Origin: Neoscytalidium dimidiatum | Lineage: Eukaryota; Ascomycota; Dothideomycetes; Botryosphaeriales; Botryosphaeriaceae | Assembly: GCA_037367355.1 (NCBI GenBank) | Contig: CM074705.1 | Location: 930,001-994,000 of the forward strand | Reading direction: 5' to 3' | DNA: 64,000 nucleotides | Shown: one piece after another, positions 61,331 through 64,000 of the stretch | Numbering within the stretch: position 1 is the stretch's first letter | How the letters are laid out: each line of letters starts with the position of its first letter | Program-made: the position numbers and the translations under genes | Notes under the pieces: generated by a model | The model's database searches: none | Told to the model about the DNA's origin: nothing | The model's input: the letters and a program-made list of their open reading frames with translations, nothing else

Positions 61331-62476
61331 TTACAGCAGCGTGTCACCCAACGCACAGCGCACAATCGAGCATCCTGCCCGAACCGTCTCGGAGGCACCC
61401 TGAAGATCGCGTTAGCCAGGACAATACGAAGCAGTCGATTAGTATCGGGCTTACCGCAGATTCCAGGCTGGGGTTGACTTCAACCAAGTCCAGAGCGATG
61501 AGGCTGCCAGTCTCGGCAACACACTCAGCAATGTAGTCGCCCTCACGCAGGGTGAGCCCGCCGCGGACGGGAGTCCCCGTGCTAGGGGCGAATTGCGGGT
61601 CGAGGCTGTCGACGTCGAAGGACAAATGGATCGGAGTGTCACTGCCAATCCAGCCCAGGGCCATGTCCATGACCTTTCCGATGCCATGCCTAGGCGGGAA
61701 GACGTGAGTACGCAGATATCGTCGGACTTGTAAGCAGGCTTACCTGTCAATGTCATGCATAGAGAAAGCCTTGATACCGTTCTCCCGGAGGATCTTCTTC
61801 TCGCCCTTGTCGACGTCACGCAGGCCGATGTAGACAAGCTTCTTGACGCTGATCATCTGGTCCTCTTTGATCCAGCCGAAGATGTCCTCCCGGTCCTCCT
61901 TGGCCAAGCCGGTCAAGAAAGCAACGGGCATGCCGTGAATGTTACCACTGTCCGAGGTCTCGGGAGTGTTGATGTCGGCGTGCGCGTCAACCCAGATGAC
62001 GGCGATCTCCCGGCCTAGTCTTTCGCGGACAGCCTTGGCGGTGCCGGAGATAGAACCGATGGCGATGGAATGATCGCCGCCCAGGGTCAGCACGCAGCGA
62101 CCCTTGCGAGCGTGTTCGTAGACCTGCTCGCTCAGCTTGCGGGTCACGGCACTGACTGCGCGCGGGCACTTCATGCCGCGGTGGTCAGGATCCTCCTTGG
62201 GCACAACGTCGCCGTAGGTGTGGACCTGGCCATCGTAGCTGATGTTGAACTCGAGGTCATCCTTGAGCTGGTCGAGCAGGCCGGCCTCGATGAGGGCCAT
62301 GGGGGCGGCATCGACACCAGCTTTCCTCTGCGGGGCGAGCCAGTCAGCACGTGCGACAAGCCTATCAAGGCGAGGTCGGGTCGAGGTACCTGGCCGCCAG
62401 AGAAACCAACGGCAACGACACCAAGGTCGTCGCGGGTGGGCAGGAACTTGGGCTGAAGGGTGGGTGCGTGCGTCAT
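61331..62476 (-). CDS. car1: Arginase
   Basis: Four exons on the minus strand: 62390-62476, 61744-62327, 61455-61689 and 61331-61399, 324 residues. All arginase/ureohydrolase signatures are present with their Mn ligands: GGDHSIAIG, VDAHADINTPETSDSGNIHGMP and SFDVDSLDPQFAPSTGTPVRGGLT. The last exon reads GASETVRAGCSIVRCALGDTLL, the standard fungal arginase end. Reaction: L-arginine to L-ornithine and urea, the first step of arginine catabolism, normally induced by arginine and under nitrogen control. The length matches S. cerevisiae Car1 (333). Intron phases are 0, 2 and 0. A 15-bp inverted repeat lies about 270 nt upstream of the start. Confidence 0.97.
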
Positions 62477-62746
62477 GTTTGAAGCGGTGAGCGGGGACGA
62501 CGATTATGGGGGGAGGTTTTTTGCGGTCGCAGCGAGCTGAGGGAGGATGCAGGAGGCTGAAAGGGTACGGATGCTGCGTGGGGTGCTACACCGGAATGCT
62601 GGTCGCGGATTTTGGGCGAACAAACGGCCAGCAGCGGGCGGAAGGCTATTTATGCTGCTTTGCCGGTCGGGTAAGACGCCCATCGTATCTATTCGGCTTT
62701 ACGTAAATGGGCAGGACTGAGTTTTCGCGTTGGTGTTGAATTTCCC

Positions 62747-62791
62747 CTAAGTACAGTTGCAGCCGGAGACGTCGTTTGCAACTGTACTTAG
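62747..62791. repeat. Perfect 15-bp inverted repeat with 15-nt loop
   Basis: Left arm CTAAGTACAGTTGCA (62747-62761), right arm TGCAACTGTACTTAG (62777-62791), with a GC-richer 15-nt spacer. It lies 271-315 nt upstream of the arginase ATG. Confidence 0.95.
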
Positions 62792-62919
62792 CGGAAGTAG
62801 TTTGGAGAGCGAGGCCTGGGCGGCGCCGCACGTTCGCGCTGCGGTGGAGCTCCCTGGCGGCCTGCGGCTCCGTGCTCGGCGCTATCCCATCCCCACGCAA
62901 CGCCGCCCTGCTCTCCTCG

Positions 62920-62955
62920 CTCTGCTCTGCCCTCTGCTCTGCCCTCTGCTCTGCC
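62920..62955. repeat. Three tandem copies of a 12-bp unit
   Basis: Three exact copies of CTCTGCTCTGCC in the arginase upstream region. Confidence 0.95.
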
Positions 62956-64000
62956 ATCCCGCACTTGCTATCTTCTCCTGGCGGCCCCCCTTGCGGCTGC
63001 CCACGGCTGTCGCACACGTCGCGTGCTGCTGTCTTCCGCCCCAGCTGCCACACGCGCGCCTCCTGCCTCCCGCCGCCTTTCGCCGTTGCGTCGCCGCGTC
63101 ATTGCGTCATTGCCCGCAGCCTCGCAGAGAGAGCCGCACTGCGCCAACCTGGAGCGTCCCCAGTCCGGTCCCATACCCCATGCCCCGTACTTGTCTGTCA
63201 CATGCCGTCTGTCAGATCCCAGCAGAGCCCTTTCCCCAGGTTCCGCCGCTATCAAACCAAGCTTTCCGGACAGCGTCCCGCGTCTGCTTCGCTCAACGCT
63301 CCTTATCCGACCCCGTCCCCATGTTACCCTACGCCAGGGCTGTGGGATCCCACGACTGTCCAGGCCACGGCGGTCATGCTTCGATGTGCCGCGTGCACGG
63401 AAAGTCAAAGACCGGAAACGCAAAAATCGCCCTGTCAGGCACGGGAGAGGTCGGGATGCGGAAGCGTCTGTCGAGACAGCTACATACGTACCCTGCCAAG
63501 CCGGCATGGCACCCCACGCCGAACAGACATCACTCGTGACCTCCTCGCACAGCTTTACATAGGTGAGCTAGTGGATGTTTCTGCCTCGAGACGATGTAAG
63601 TTAAAGACCCTCTGTTCTGGACGAGACCTGTACGCTAGGTTTCGTTCCACTCTCGGTTCGCCGGGCGCCACTGAGCGCTCCCACAGCCAGAATTCTGCTG
63701 CTCAGATTTTCAGGGTCCGTAAAAAGATAGCAGCTTTGCACTACCATGCAGACAATTCAATAGATGTCTGATCCACATAGATCCAATCTTCTAGGATCTA
63801 TAGTCTTAATCTAATTGCCGAGAGATCGTCTTCGAGTACAAGGTGTGAGCTTGCTGCGAGAAAACATGAGAGAAGATCTGGTGATATCGGAGACCAATGG
63901 CATTTGATATATGGCCTTCAATGTGGTCCTACTAGGGCATCGTGACCTCCTTCCGCCTCCAGCTACTCACAACCATCTCACCATTCGCACTCACTGTCCC

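Larger units (their letters stand above)
62477..64000. other. Arginase upstream region to window end
   Basis: About 1.5 kb. It has a perfect inverted repeat at 62747-62791, a threefold 12-bp tandem repeat at 62920-62955, and chance-like open frames (331 codons at 62776-63771) rich in Arg, Cys, Pro and Ser. The last 400 bp are more A/T-rich. Confidence 0.5.

Noticed and set aside
62776..63771. 331-codon open frame on the plus strand upstream of arginase
   Set aside because: Begins in the right arm of the inverted repeat, contains the 12-bp tandem repeat, and shows Cys/Arg/Pro-rich sequence without motif; an overlapping frame of 260 codons exists in parallel.

Overview
The window is a gene-dense stretch of nuclear DNA from a filamentous ascomycete (Pezizomycotina). 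The evidence is short introns of about 45-110 nt with GTAAGT/GTATGT-type donors, CTAAC/CTGAC branch sites and YAG acceptors, together with typical fungal genes: Ssr4-type chromatin subunit, secreted tyrosinase, very large hybrid histidine kinase, Aur1, Syp1, Ace2/Swi5-type zinc finger and a DUF6594 protein. GC content is high, with very GC-rich promoters and several microsatellites. A dothideomycete is my guess, at low confidence. I see no transposon, CRISPR array, rRNA or tRNA.

Layout. 0-14 kb: ssr4 (+), a seven-exon secreted tyrosinase (+), then a divergent pair mcm4 (-) / tubulin cofactor A (+) sharing a promoter with two MluI cell-cycle boxes. 14.6-16.3 kb: one reading frame (-) that joins an ER-type FKBP prolyl isomerase to a STIMATE/TMEM110-like multi-pass membrane protein. 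17.7-23.9 kb: a 2004-residue hybrid histidine kinase (-). 25.4-29 kb: Mo25/Hym1 (-) and a CDK-like kinase (-). 29.6-32.7 kb: Syp1 F-BAR/mu-homology endocytic adaptor (+). 35.5-37 kb: Aur1 inositol phosphoceramide synthase (-). 41-44.6 kb: Ace2/Swi5-type C2H2 factor (-), divergent from ubiquitin-S27a (+). 45-52 kb: Mis14/Nsl1 kinetochore protein (-), a small four-exon protein of unknown function (-) and a Gap1-type RasGAP (-). 54.8-57.4 kb: DUF6594 membrane protein (-) whose first coding exon is only the ATG. 58.4-62.5 kb: alternative NADH dehydrogenase (-) and arginase (-).

The genes are mostly housekeeping and do not form a biosynthetic cluster. Several belong to growth and polarity control (Mo25, RasGAP, Ace2-like, Syp1, Aur1) or to the cell cycle (Mcm4, Mis14, the CDK-like kinase, tubulin cofactor A), but each has its own promoter. 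Exon joins below were derived by hand from splice signals and frame arithmetic, and every join was checked for phase. The most unusual observation is the FKBP-STIMATE fusion: the last beta strand of the FKBP fold and the membrane domain lie on the same exon, with no stop and no usable second start between them.
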